From assembly GCA_016710685.1 (NCBI GenBank), contig JADJVC010000002.1:682001-746000 (forward strand): a DNA stretch of 64,000 nt. Reading direction: 5' to 3'. Numbering within the stretch: the stretch's first letter is position 1; each line of letters opens with the position of its first letter. The translations under genes were made by a program, and so were the position numbers. Below the pieces are notes generated by a model. It saw nothing but the letters and a program-made list of their open reading frames with translations. It was not told the origin of the DNA and searched no databases. Source of the stretch: Flavobacteriales bacterium (lineage in GTDB: Bacteria > Bacteroidota > Bacteroidia > Flavobacteriales_F > PHOS-HE28). Below, piece by piece: positions 35,427-43,928 of this stretch.

Positions 35427-37331
35427 ATGAAGCTCAGCGTCATCATCGTAAATTACAACGTAAGGTCCTACTTGGAGCAGTGTCTGCGTTCGGTGGAGGA
35501 GGCGTTGCGCGGGCTGGACGGCGACATCTACGTAGTGGACAACTTAAGCACCGACGGCAGTGTGGAGATGGTGCAGGCGCTTTTTCCCGCCGTGAAGTTG
35601 ATGGCCAACCGGGAGAACGTGGGTTTCAGCCGGGCCAACAACCAGGCCATACGGGCAAGTGATGCGGAGTACGTGGTGCTGTTGAACCCGGACACCGTGG
35701 TGGGGGAAGACGTTTTCCAAAAGGCTGTGGCATTCATGGACAACGACCCGAAAGTGGGCGGGCTGGGCGTGAAGATGATCGATGGCACGGGGCGGTTCCT
35801 TCCTGAAAGCAAACGAGGACTGCCCACACCGGGCGTAGCGTTCTTCAAGATCACGGGACTGGCCAGGTTGTTCCCGCGCAACCGCATTTTCGGCCGTTAC
35901 CACCTTGGACATCTGGCGGAGAACGAAGCAGCGCCGATCGAGATCCTCTCCGGTGCCTGCATGTTCCTGCGGCAGAAAACGTTGGAGGAGGTCGGCTTGC
36001 TGGACGAGAGCTTTTTCATGTACGGCGAGGACATCGACCTGAGCTACCGGATCACCCTTGGCGGCTATACCAATTGGTATTTGCCCGAAGCGCGGATCAT
36101 CCACTACAAAGGCGAGAGCACAAAGAAGAGCAGCGTGAACTACGTGTTTGTTTTCTACAATGCGATGGCCATTTTTGCGCGGAAGCACTTCGCGCGGCGG
36201 GAGCCGCAGTTGTTCTCCCTGTTGATCCGCGCGGCCATTTACCTCAGCGCAGCGGGGGCCATCGTGGTGCGGTTCCTTCGGGGGGCATTGCTTCCCATGT
36301 TGGACTTTCTGCTCATCGTTGCGGCGTATTCGGCGTTGCGGATGGCCGGGCATTTCCCGTGGCCGGGGCGTGAAGCACCGCTGCTGGCAGGAGCTTTGGC
36401 CGTATTGGTCCTGGCGCTTTTTGGGGCATACGATCTACCGGTAAAGCGCATCAATGCGGCAAAAGGTGCCGGAGCGCTAGCAGTGGTGGGCGCAGCATTA
36501 GCTGTTGTGCTCGGAGGTCCTGGCGTGGAGTTTGTTTGGGCCTGGGCCACGCTGGTGGTGGTTGTTTTTTTGGTGCGGATGATGGTGCATTTTTTGCCCA
36601 AAGGCCGGTTATCCGCGATGCCGGCGGAGGAGGCCCGGATCTTGGCGGTGGGATCTGAAAAGGAGGCCAGGGAAGCTTTGGGACTGCTCTGGCAAACGCA
36701 TTATGGCCTAGGCCGTGAGATCGTGCTTGGGCCCGAGGCCGTGGAAGGGATGACACGCGTGGCCGAAATTCGCCAATTGGTGCGCACCCAGCGGATGGAC
36801 GAAGTGGTTTTCTGCGCGAAAGACCTGCCGATGCACCGGGTGATCTCTTTGATGGAGGAACTGGCCGACACGGGCGCGGTGTTCAAGATCTCCAGGCCCG
36901 GCGCGGCTTTCATCATCGGACCCAGCACTACCGAAAGCTTACAGGACCTGCTCGTACTGCGCGACCATTCGGCAGGCAATGCCGAATCACGCCGCAAACG
37001 CCGGATCTTGGACGTCGGGCTCGCAGCACTGTTCAGTCTGGGCTTGCCTTTAATGCTGTTCGTGGTAACGGATCGCGGTGGATTCCTGCACAACTTGGCC
37101 GAAGTATGGCAGGGGCGCCGGAGCTGGACGGGTTACCGCACGGCCTCAGGTCGTACCAAATTGCCCAAACTGCGGCCTGGTGTGCTCGATATTGTTTCCA
37201 CCGACCGGAAGGGTGCCGCGCCGCTCACCGTGCAGCGCATGAACCTTGAATACGCCAAGGATTACCGGACTTGGAAGGATCTGAGGCGCGTACTCGGCCA
37301 TGCAAGCCTCTTGGGGGCACGGCCTGCATAG
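35427..37331 (+). CDS. Family 2 glycosyltransferase fused to membrane and sugar-transferase-like regions
   Basis: A 634-aa protein. Residues 1-240 are a GT-A family 2 glycosyltransferase (LSVIIVNYNVRSYLEQCL, the VLLNPDTVV metal-binding region, SFFMYGEDIDLSYRI). Four or five hydrophobic segments follow at ~270-400. Then comes a soluble Rossmann-like stretch (RILAVGSEKEAREALG) and a C-terminus (RKRRILDVGLAALFSLGLPL, then YRTASGRTKLPKLRPGVL) resembling a degenerate WcaJ/WbaP-type sugar-phosphate transferase. It likely acts on polyprenyl-linked glycans at the inner membrane. The ATG at 35427 starts 16 bases after recR. Confidence 0.8.
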   Translation: MKLSVIIVNYNVRSYLEQCLRSVEEALRGLDGDIYVVDNLSTDGSVEMVQALFPAVKLMANRENVGFSRANNQAIRASDAEYVVLLNPDTVVGEDVFQKAVAFMDNDPKVGGLGVKMIDGTGRFLPESKRGLPTPGVAFFKITGLARLFPRNRIFGRYHLGHLAENEAAPIEILSGACMFLRQKTLEEVGLLDESFFMYGEDIDLSYRITLGGYTNWYLPEARIIHYKGESTKKSSVNYVFVFYNAMAIFARKHFARREPQLFSLLIRAAIYLSAAGAIVVRFLRGALLPMLDFLLIVAAYSALRMAGHFPWPGREAPLLAGALAVLVLALFGAYDLPVKRINAAKGAGALAVVGAALAVVLGGPGVEFVWAWATLVVVVFLVRMMVHFLPKGRLSAMPAEEARILAVGSEKEAREALGLLWQTHYGLGREIVLGPEAVEGMTRVAEIRQLVRTQRMDEVVFCAKDLPMHRVISLMEELADTGAVFKISRPGAAFIIGPSTTESLQDLLVLRDHSAGNAESRRKRRILDVGLAALFSLGLPLMLFVVTDRGGFLHNLAEVWQGRRSWTGYRTASGRTKLPKLRPGVLDIVSTDRKGAAPLTVQRMNLEYAKDYRTWKDLRRVLGHASLLGARPA

Positions 37332-37368
37332 GTTGACGAAGGAAATGGGAATGTTCCGCCGGTACCGA

Positions 37369-37376
37369 TAACTTCG
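37369..37376 (+). promoter_or_regulatory. -7 promoter box upstream of the E2 gene
   Basis: TAACTTCG, then CCGCC, lies 38 bases before the E2 ATG at 37415. One mismatch to TAnnTTTG and no well-spaced TTG. Confidence 0.35.
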
Positions 37377-37414
37377 CCGCCGACCGGCCCATGGGCCGCC
37401 TATTGAACGCACAC

Positions 37415-38779
37415 ATGCCACAACTGGAGATCCTGCTGCCCAAAATGGGCGAAAGCGTGGCCGAGGCCACCATCATTAAATGGTTGAAAAGTGAAGGCGA
37501 CACCGTCTTGGCCGATGAAGCCCTGGTGGAGATCGCCACCGACAAAGTGGACAGTGAAGTGCCTGCGCCGCAAGACGGCACCTTGGTGAAACGCTTGGTG
37601 AGCGACGGTGACGTTGTGAAGGTGGGCCAGCCCATCGCCATACTGGGCATCGGCGGCGATACGCAAGCGCCGGTCGCACCGGCGGCTACCGCGGCGAGCG
37701 CGACAAACGGCGGCAGCGCTCAAGCCGCAGCGCCCAAAGCCACGCCTGTAGCTGTCAGTGCCCCGGTTGAGCGCAACGGTCCCGGTGGCAAGTTCTACAG
37801 CCCGTTGGTGCGCAACATTGCGCAGAGCGAAGGCGTTTCCATGGAGGAATTGGACGGAATTCCCGGCACGGGTGAAGGAGGTCGCGTAACGAAGAAAGAT
37901 CTGCTGGATTACCTGCCACGGCGCGGTGCCGCACCGGCAACGGCCACCCAGCCGTCACCAGTGCAGGCCACTGCACCAGCATCGCAGGCGACAGCCGAAG
38001 CAAAGGCACCGGCACCATCCGCAGCAACGGTGAAACCAGCCCCGCAAGCGCCTAAAGTGGTCCCAGGCCCGGGGGACGAGCTTATCGAGATGGACCGTAT
38101 GCGCAAGCTGATCGCCGACCATATGGTGATGAGCAAGCACACCAGCCCGCACGTCACCAGCTTCGTGGAAGCCGATGTCACTAACCTGGTCCTGTGGCGC
38201 AATAAGGCGAAGCATGCATTCGAGAAGCGGGAAGGGGAGAAGATCACATTTACGCCGGTGTTCATCATGGCCATCGCGCAAGCGATCAAAGAGATGCCGA
38301 TGATCAACATCCAGGTGGATGGCAGCACCATCATCAAAAAGAAAGACATCAACATCGGCATGGCGGCAGCGTTGCCCAGCGGCAACCTCATCGTGCCGGT
38401 GGTGCGCAATGCCGACCGGCTCAACTTGACCGGCTTGGCCAAAACAGTGAACGACCTGGCGAACAGGGCCCGCCAGGGTAAGCTTACACCGGACGAGGTC
38501 AGTGGCGGCACGTACACAGTGACCAACGTGGGCACTTTCGGCAACGTGCTGGGCACCCCCGTGATCAACCAGCCACAAGTGGCCATCATGGCCACAGGCG
38601 CGATACGGAAAAAGCCGGCGGTGTTGGAAACGCCCACTGGCGACGTTATCGCGGTACGGCACATGATGTACCTGAGCCACAGCTACGATCACCGGGTGGT
38701 GGACGGGGCCCTTGGTGGCAAGTTCGTACGGCGCGTTGCCGACATTTTGGAAAGCTGGTCCCTAGAGACGGAAATCTGA
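37415..38779 (+). CDS. 2-oxo acid dehydrogenase E2 component (dihydrolipoamide acyltransferase)
   Basis: A 454-aa E2 enzyme. A lipoyl domain (residues 1-78, lipoylated Lys in EIATDKVDSEVPAP), an Ala/Pro linker, a peripheral subunit-binding domain (SPLVRNIAQSEGVSMEELDG), a second Ala/Pro linker and the catalytic acyltransferase domain with SHSYDHRVVDGALGG. It transfers the acyl group from lipoate to CoA within a pyruvate or branched-chain dehydrogenase complex; the specific substrate cannot be decided and no E1 gene is adjacent. The start at 37415 is preferred; an in-frame ATG at 37391 would add eight residues. Confidence 0.92.
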   Translation: MPQLEILLPKMGESVAEATIIKWLKSEGDTVLADEALVEIATDKVDSEVPAPQDGTLVKRLVSDGDVVKVGQPIAILGIGGDTQAPVAPAATAASATNGGSAQAAAPKATPVAVSAPVERNGPGGKFYSPLVRNIAQSEGVSMEELDGIPGTGEGGRVTKKDLLDYLPRRGAAPATATQPSPVQATAPASQATAEAKAPAPSAATVKPAPQAPKVVPGPGDELIEMDRMRKLIADHMVMSKHTSPHVTSFVEADVTNLVLWRNKAKHAFEKREGEKITFTPVFIMAIAQAIKEMPMINIQVDGSTIIKKKDINIGMAAALPSGNLIVPVVRNADRLNLTGLAKTVNDLANRARQGKLTPDEVSGGTYTVTNVGTFGNVLGTPVINQPQVAIMATGAIRKKPAVLETPTGDVIAVRHMMYLSHSYDHRVVDGALGGKFVRRVADILESWSLETEI

Positions 38780-38805
38780 ACTGACCTCCGGGAGCCGAAA
38801 AAAGT

Positions 38806-38813
38806 TACATTTA
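38806..38813 (+). promoter_or_regulatory. -7 promoter box upstream of the porE-like gene
   Basis: TACATTTA, followed by GCCGCC, lies 43 bases before the ATG at 38857. It matches TAnnTTTG except for the last base. Confidence 0.4.
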
Positions 38814-38856
38814 GCCGCCATAATTACACCCGGTCGGGTGATTGACGCAACCATTC

Positions 38857-41198
38857 ATGAAGATACTTCAACGCGCCGTATTGTTCGCCATCGCGCTTTT
38901 CGCCGCAGGCTCCGCGGTAACCGCACAGGATACCCCGCTTACGGGCGGACGTTCTCTCTTCGAAGAGGCCAACATGCTGATGGAGGAGAAGTTCTACAAC
39001 CAGGCGGCGGACCGCTGGCTTGAACTGCTTGATCAAAATCCGCAGAACTCCAACTACAATTGGAAGCTTGGTGAGGCCTACATGAAATCCTACAACCAAA
39101 GAGCAAGGCGCTGCCCTACCTTAAAGTTGCAGCGGAGTTGCGGGGTTCGTCACAAGGCGGCTTCAATACTTCGGGGTACGACCCGTTCGACCCAAAGGAG
39201 AAGAATGCACCGCCGCAAGTAGATTACTACCTGGGTAAGGCTTACCACCTCAACGGTGAGTTTGACAGTGCTGACCAGTACTACCAGAAATTCATTGACG
39301 AGTCCGAGCCGAAAAACGATTTCTATCCATTGGCACTGCATGGAATGGAGCAAACGGCGAATGCCCGGAAATTGACCGTGCATCCCGGTAAGTTCAACAT
39401 CAGCAATGTTGGCCCGGTGATAAACAGCGAATACCCGGACTTCAGTCCGGTGATCAGTGTGGACGGCAACGCGCTGTTCTTCACTTCGCGTCGCGTTCGG
39501 CCGGACAGCAGCAACGTGGGCATCATCGACCCCATGGCCGGTCTTCCGTACGAGAACATTTTCGTGAGCTATAAGGACCGCACGGGCATCTGGCAAACTC
39601 CGGAGGCGCTGAACATCAACCCGGTCGAAGGGCACATCGCCAGTGTGAACGTGTCCGCTGATGGCCAAACGTTGATCATCTACAAGGACGATGCCGGCGA
39701 CGGCAATCTTTACGAAAGCAAACTGGTCGGCGAACTCTGGAGCGAGCCGGTGAAAATGGGCTCGGACATCAACACCAAGTCTTGGGAGACGCACGGTGCC
39801 CTGAGCGCGGACGGAAATACGTTTTACTTCGTGAGCAACCGCGCAGGCGGCTACGGCGGGCGTGACATCTACCGCGTAGTAAAGCTGCCCACCGGCGAAT
39901 GGAGCAAAGCGCAGAACATCGGCAATGTGGTGAACACGCCGTACGAAGAGGATGCCGTGTTCATCCATCCAAACGGTCGCACCATGTACTTCGCAAGCAC
40001 GGGCCACAACAGCATGGGTGGCTTCGACATCTTTACCACCGACCTGCAAGCCGACGGCACTTGGAGTGCTCCCAAAAACATCGGTTACCCGTTGAATACG
40101 GTGGATGACGACATCTTCTTCGTGACCACGGCGGATGGTCGCAGGGGTTACTTCAGTTCCGATAAGACCGGCGGTTTCGGCGAGAAGGACATCTACTTCG
40201 TGGACTTCCCCGAGGAAATGGGCGCTGAAGGTCTGGCCGTGCTGAAAGGCTTCATCGTGCCGCCGCCGGGCGAGCAACTTTCGCCCACCACCATTCTCTA
40301 TGTTACCGATAAAGAGACCGGCGAAGTGAAAAGCTACAAGCCACGTCAACGCGATGGGGTCTACGTGGCCATTTTGCCACCGTGCAAGAACTATAACCTG
40401 GACTATCGTGTGGATGACAAGACGATCCACACGGAAGACATTTTCGTGGAATGCGAAAGCGCCTACCAGGAGATCAACAAGGAAGTGTACCTCAATCCAG
40501 TGGCATTGGACGGCAAGGCGGACATTAAGAACCTGCCCGAAGGCGCCCCTCCGGGAGGAAAAGAAGAAGGCGTGCCGGTGAAGCCGGAAACCCAATTGAA
40601 GGAGGGGGAACAAGGGACCCCTGAAGTGGAGGGTGCCGTTGTGCCCGGTGCCGTGGGCACGACCAAGGAGGCAGCGGAGAAAATGACAGCGGAGGAAAAA
40701 AAAAAAAAGGTCGCCGCGGAAAAAGAAGCGTTGGGGGTGAAAAGCGAGGCTGTGATCGAAAAACAGGACCTCACCGATGCACAACGGAATGAACTTGGCG
40801 AGAAACACGTAACGCCGGAAGCCAAGTTCAGTGCGGAGTTCACCAAGTACTATCCATACAATGCCAAGGGCATCGACACCAACGATCCGAAATGGAAAGA
40901 ATTCATAGGCAAAGTGGTAGGCTTGATCGAAAAGGACGGCAACGCGAAGATCACCATCGATGCATGCGCGTCGCATGTGCCCACCCGCACCTTCGGCACC
41001 AACGAGAAACTTAGCAACACACGCATGGAAGCCGCCCGGAAGAGTTTGCTGGATGCGATCAAAGCGGCCGGCAAGAACACCGATGCCCTCCTGTTGGAAA
41101 GCGTGAACCACTTGGTGCAAGGCCCTAAGTACGAGGGCGATTGGAAGAACACGGACAAATACTCCAAGTTCCAATTCGTGAAGTTGAAGGTGAAATAA
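38857..41198 (+). CDS. PorE-like TPR/PD40/CRD/OmpA protein, one frameshift
   Basis: A signal peptide (AVLFAIALFAAGSAVTAQ) and TPR (FEEANMLMEEKFYNQAADRW) lie in the first frame. The rest lies in the next frame from about 39100: further TPR, PD40 strands (GHNSMGGFDIFTTD), a carboxypeptidase-regulatory-like domain, a Lys/Glu-rich linker with a 12-A tract at 40696-40707, and a C-terminal OmpA-like domain (ITIDACASHVPTR). The order matches PorE, which anchors the T9SS to peptidoglycan. One extra A at 39098-39100 restores a continuous reading (YNQKSKALPYLKVAAELRG). The rest is intact, so an indel error is likely. Restored length about 780 aa. Confidence 0.8.
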
Positions 41199-41216
41199 CC
41201 TCCTGTTCAAAAAAAG

Positions 41217-41247
41217 CGAAAGGCCCCCGCCACAACGGGGGCTTTTT
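41217..41247 (+). terminator. Rho-independent terminator after the porE-like gene
   Basis: GCCCCCG (41223-41229) pairs perfectly with CGGGGGC (41236-41242), loop CCACAA region, followed by TTTTT; the 5' side has an A-run, so it may work on both strands. It precedes the exonuclease ATG by 18 bases. Confidence 0.85.
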
Positions 41248-41264
41248 CGTACCAACTTGCGTGG

Positions 41265-42035
41265 ATGAATTTACAATTGGAACGGCCCCTGGCCGTGTTT
41301 GATCTGGAGACCACGGGCATCAAGGTGGGCCAGGACCGCATCGTGCAGGTGGCCGTGGTGCGCATCCTGCCGGACGGCTCGCGGGAAAAATGGCAAAGTC
41401 TGGTGAACCCGGAGATGCCCATACCTGCGGAAGCCACTGCGGTGCATGGCATCTCCGATGCGGACGTATCCGACGCACCGGTGCTAAGTGAAGTTGCAGA
41501 CGAGCTATTGGCGCAAATGAAAGACTGCGACCTGTGTGGCTTCAATGTGCTTCGCTTCGATCTGCCATTTCTATCGGAAGAACTCTATCGCGTGGGCATT
41601 ACTTGGGACACCACTGCGATCCGCGTAGTTGATGCCTTGCGGATTTACCACCACTTCGAGCGGCGCGACCTCAGTGCCGCCGCGCGTTTTTATTTGGATC
41701 AAGAGCATGGCGGTGCGCACAATGCGCTGGCCGATGTGGAGATGACGGCCGACGTCCTGTTAGCCCAGTTGGATCGCTATGCCGACTTACCCAAGGATGT
41801 AGCGGCGTTGGGCGAATTCTGCGGCGACCGCAAGCGTGCTCCGGATGCGGCAGGCAAGCTGCTGTTCGACGATCACGGCAACGTTTGCTTGTCCTTCGGG
41901 AAGTACAAGGGCTGGACCATTGAGAACATCGGCCGGAACGACCCCGGATACATGCAATGGTTGATGACCAAAGCGGAACTGCCCGGAAGCACGATGGCCG
42001 TTATGAAAAACATATTGGCAGACATTCAAACATGA
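41265..42035 (+). CDS. DEDDh 3'-5' exonuclease with DUF3820-like tail
   Basis: A 256-aa DnaQ/epsilon-like exonuclease. ExoI is VFDLETTG, ExoII is CGFNVLRFDLPFL, and ExoIII is HNALADVEMTADVL with the DEDDh histidine. After residue ~190 comes a DUF3820-like module (LSFGKYKGWTIENI, DPGYMQWLM), a combination seen in Bacteroidota exonucleases. It probably trims single-strand 3' ends in repair or RNA turnover rather than being the polymerase III subunit. The start 18 bases after a strong terminator implies its own promoter inside the hairpin region, which I cannot locate. Confidence 0.85.
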   Translation: MNLQLERPLAVFDLETTGIKVGQDRIVQVAVVRILPDGSREKWQSLVNPEMPIPAEATAVHGISDADVSDAPVLSEVADELLAQMKDCDLCGFNVLRFDLPFLSEELYRVGITWDTTAIRVVDALRIYHHFERRDLSAAARFYLDQEHGGAHNALADVEMTADVLLAQLDRYADLPKDVAALGEFCGDRKRAPDAAGKLLFDDHGNVCLSFGKYKGWTIENIGRNDPGYMQWLMTKAELPGSTMAVMKNILADIQT

Positions 42036-42042
42036 AGGTCTA

Positions 42043-42166
42043 GGACGCTGAGACGCAGAGGCGCGGAGCAGTTCATTTCATAGCTTCGGGCGTTGCTTGA
42101 AGTTCGTCATTGTACCGTTCGTGCAGTGTTTATTCTTCTTCTCCGCGCCACCGCGCCTATGCGTCC
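42043..42166. repeat. Intergenic inverted repeat of GACGCAGAGGCGCGGAG words
   Basis: The left arm at 42043-42068 and right arm at 42141-42166 are imperfect reverse complements (GGACGC...AGGCGCGGAG against CTCCGCGCC...GCGTCC), with ~70 bases between. The arms contain short CGCAGAG/CGCGGAG words of a style I have seen in unrelated genomes. Located between the exonuclease and FAH genes. Confidence 0.55.
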
Positions 42167-42197
42167 AAAAACCTTGCCCGTCGAAAATCCTCTCCCC

Positions 42198-42817
42198 ATG
42201 AAAGTCATCTGCATCGGTCGCAACTACGCCGACCACGCCAAGGAACTCGGAAATGACGTGCCCTCCGAGCCCATGTTCTTCCTGAAGCCCTCCACGGCGT
42301 GCCTCTTTGCCGGACAGCCCATCCGGATGTCCTCCATCCCGGGCGAAATTGCCTACGAACTTGAGCTGGTAGTGGCCATTGATGGCTATGCCACCAACGT
42401 GCCTGCAAGCATGGCATTGGGCATGGTTTCCCACTACACGTTGGGCTTGGACCTCACTGCGCGTACCCTGCAGAACGAACTGAAGGCAAATGGTCATCCT
42501 TGGGAAAAAGCCAAAGCATGGGGCGGCAGCGCGGTGCTCGGCGACGTGGAACTACCCTTGACCTCCAGCACGGATCTGCAAGCCATGGCCATCGAGCTAA
42601 AGAAAAACGGCGAAACCGTGCAGAAGGACAGCACCGCGAACATGTTGTTCAAGGTACAGGACCTCATTGCGCATGTGTCGCGCTACATCACGCTGGAGCC
42701 GGGCGACCTTCTTTCACGGGAACGCCAGCGGGTGTGGGGCCCATTGCGGAGGGTGATGTGCTCGAAGGATTCCTCAACGGAAAGCGCTTGCTGCAAGCAA
42801 CCGTTGGGAAACGGTAG
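42198..42817 (+). CDS. Fumarylacetoacetate hydrolase family enzyme, one frameshift
   Basis: The N-terminal frame has the FAH-family opening MKVICIGRNYADHAKELGN, LKPSTACL, the metal-binding ELELVVAIDG and TLGLDLTARTLQ. The expected C-terminal block appears in the next frame: FTGTPAGVGPIAEGDVLEGF. One T missing from the run at 42712-42714 causes the shift; CTTTTC instead of CTTTC restores GDLLFTGTPAGV. The rebuilt protein is ~206 aa, normal for this family (cleavage of a C-C bond in acylpyruvates or oxaloacetate decarboxylation). Substrate not determinable. Its stop overlaps the kdsA promoter box. Confidence 0.8.
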
Positions 42818-42822
42818 ATTTG
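42815..42822 (+). promoter_or_regulatory. -7 promoter box of the Kdo cluster
   Basis: TAGATTTG matches TAnnTTTG exactly and includes the stop codon of the FAH gene. A TTG lies 24 bases upstream, one beyond the usual range. It is 95 bases before kdsA. Confidence 0.5.
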
Positions 42823-42917
42823 CATCCTTGCGGAACGGTGTTCCGTTGTTCGTTGTCGGGCATTGCCCAGGTCGTTACAGCACATTTTTCTGATCAGCGT
42901 TTCATCACAAGCCCAGC

Positions 42918-43766
42918 ATGACCAAGCACGTAAAAGTCGGCAACATCGATTGCGGCGCCGATCAGTTGTTCCTCATCTCCGGTCCCTGCGTTATCGAAGA
43001 CGAGAGCATCATGATGCGCACTGCGGAGAAGCTCCGCGAGGTGAGCGAGCGCACCAAGGTGCCTATGATCTACAAGAGCAGTTTCATGAAGGACAACCGC
43101 AGCAGCGTGGAGTTCTACATGGGCCCCGGCCTCGATGAAGGTTTGAAGGTGCTGGAGAAAGTGAAGAAGGAATTCGGTTTCCCACTGCTCACGGACATTC
43201 ACTATCCCTCGCAGGTAAAAGCTGCGGCCGAGGTTTGTGACGTACTCCAGATCCCTGCTTACCTGTGTATGCAGACCACGCTGGTCACCGAGGCCGCGAA
43301 GACCGGTGCCGTGATCAACCTGAAGCACGGCCAGTTCCTTGCACCGGACAACATGGTAAAGCCGGTGAAGAAGATCGAGAGCGTCGGCAACGAAAAGATC
43401 ATCCTCACTGAGCGCGGCTTCGTGCTGGGCTACAACGACCTTGTGGTGGATCCGCGTGCCTTCTACCACCTGCGCCAAGCGGGCTATCCCGTAGTGTTCG
43501 ACATTACGCACAGCATCCGCAAATACGGCATTCCCAGTGCTGATCCGCGCGGCGGAAACCGCGAATTCCTGCCCACCATTGCGCGCGCCGGCGTAGCAGC
43601 AGGCGTGGACGGCGTATTCATTGAAACACACCCTGACCCCAGCACCGCCCTCTGCGATGCCGCCAGTCAGCTTTGCGTTTACGACCTCGAAGAATTCCTG
43701 AAGCCGCTGCTCGACCTGCACGCGGTGGAAGTGCAATACCGAGAGGAAGTAGCCTTGAGTAAATGA
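42918..43766 (+). CDS. kdsA: 3-deoxy-8-phosphooctulonate synthase
   Basis: A 282-aa enzyme that condenses phosphoenolpyruvate with D-arabinose 5-phosphate to Kdo 8-phosphate for lipopolysaccharide. Signature blocks are present: LISGPCVIED, the KSSFMKDNRSS substrate loop, LLTDIHYPSQ, NLKHGQFLAP, TERGFVLGYNDLVVD, FDITHSIR and GVFIETHPDPS. Length is normal. Its own -7 box is at 42815. It heads the cluster of transaldolase-like, CBS and KdsC-like genes. Confidence 0.95.
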   Translation: MTKHVKVGNIDCGADQLFLISGPCVIEDESIMMRTAEKLREVSERTKVPMIYKSSFMKDNRSSVEFYMGPGLDEGLKVLEKVKKEFGFPLLTDIHYPSQVKAAAEVCDVLQIPAYLCMQTTLVTEAAKTGAVINLKHGQFLAPDNMVKPVKKIESVGNEKIILTERGFVLGYNDLVVDPRAFYHLRQAGYPVVFDITHSIRKYGIPSADPRGGNREFLPTIARAGVAAGVDGVFIETHPDPSTALCDAASQLCVYDLEEFLKPLLDLHAVEVQYREEVALSK

Positions 43767-43776
43767 GCGCAGATCA

Positions 43777-43858
43777 GTTCTGTCCCATGTCCGATATCTC
43801 ATGCGCGCACCTGACATAAGACATAAGACAACAGACATAGGACATCAGACATCAGACC
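43777..43858. repeat. Word-repeat element (GACATAAGACAT units)
   Basis: From 43811 to 43858 the sequence is a run of ACATAAG, ACAT(C)AG and ACAACAG words. The preceding 43777-43800 carries TGTCCCATGTCC words in the opposite sense, making a weak palindrome. It separates kdsA from the transaldolase-like gene. Confidence 0.5.
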
Positions 43859-43928
43859 CAAAACAAATTCTTCAACCAACCCCGCATTTCATAGCGCTCG
43901 TAGCGTTCTTTGCGGTAGAAACTTCACC

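Noticed and set aside
39150..41255. 701-codon minus-strand frame over the porE-like gene
   Set aside because: Shadow of the plus-strand gene, whose PD40, carboxypeptidase-regulatory-like and OmpA-like domains are clear.
24400..42720. Programmed ribosomal frameshifting at the broken genes
   Set aside because: No X XXY YYZ heptamer is in phase at any of the four sites, and the losses are all within simple homopolymers.
43811..43858. Possible CRISPR array (short repeated words)
   Set aside because: The units are 6-8 bases, irregular and without spacers, and no cas gene is present.
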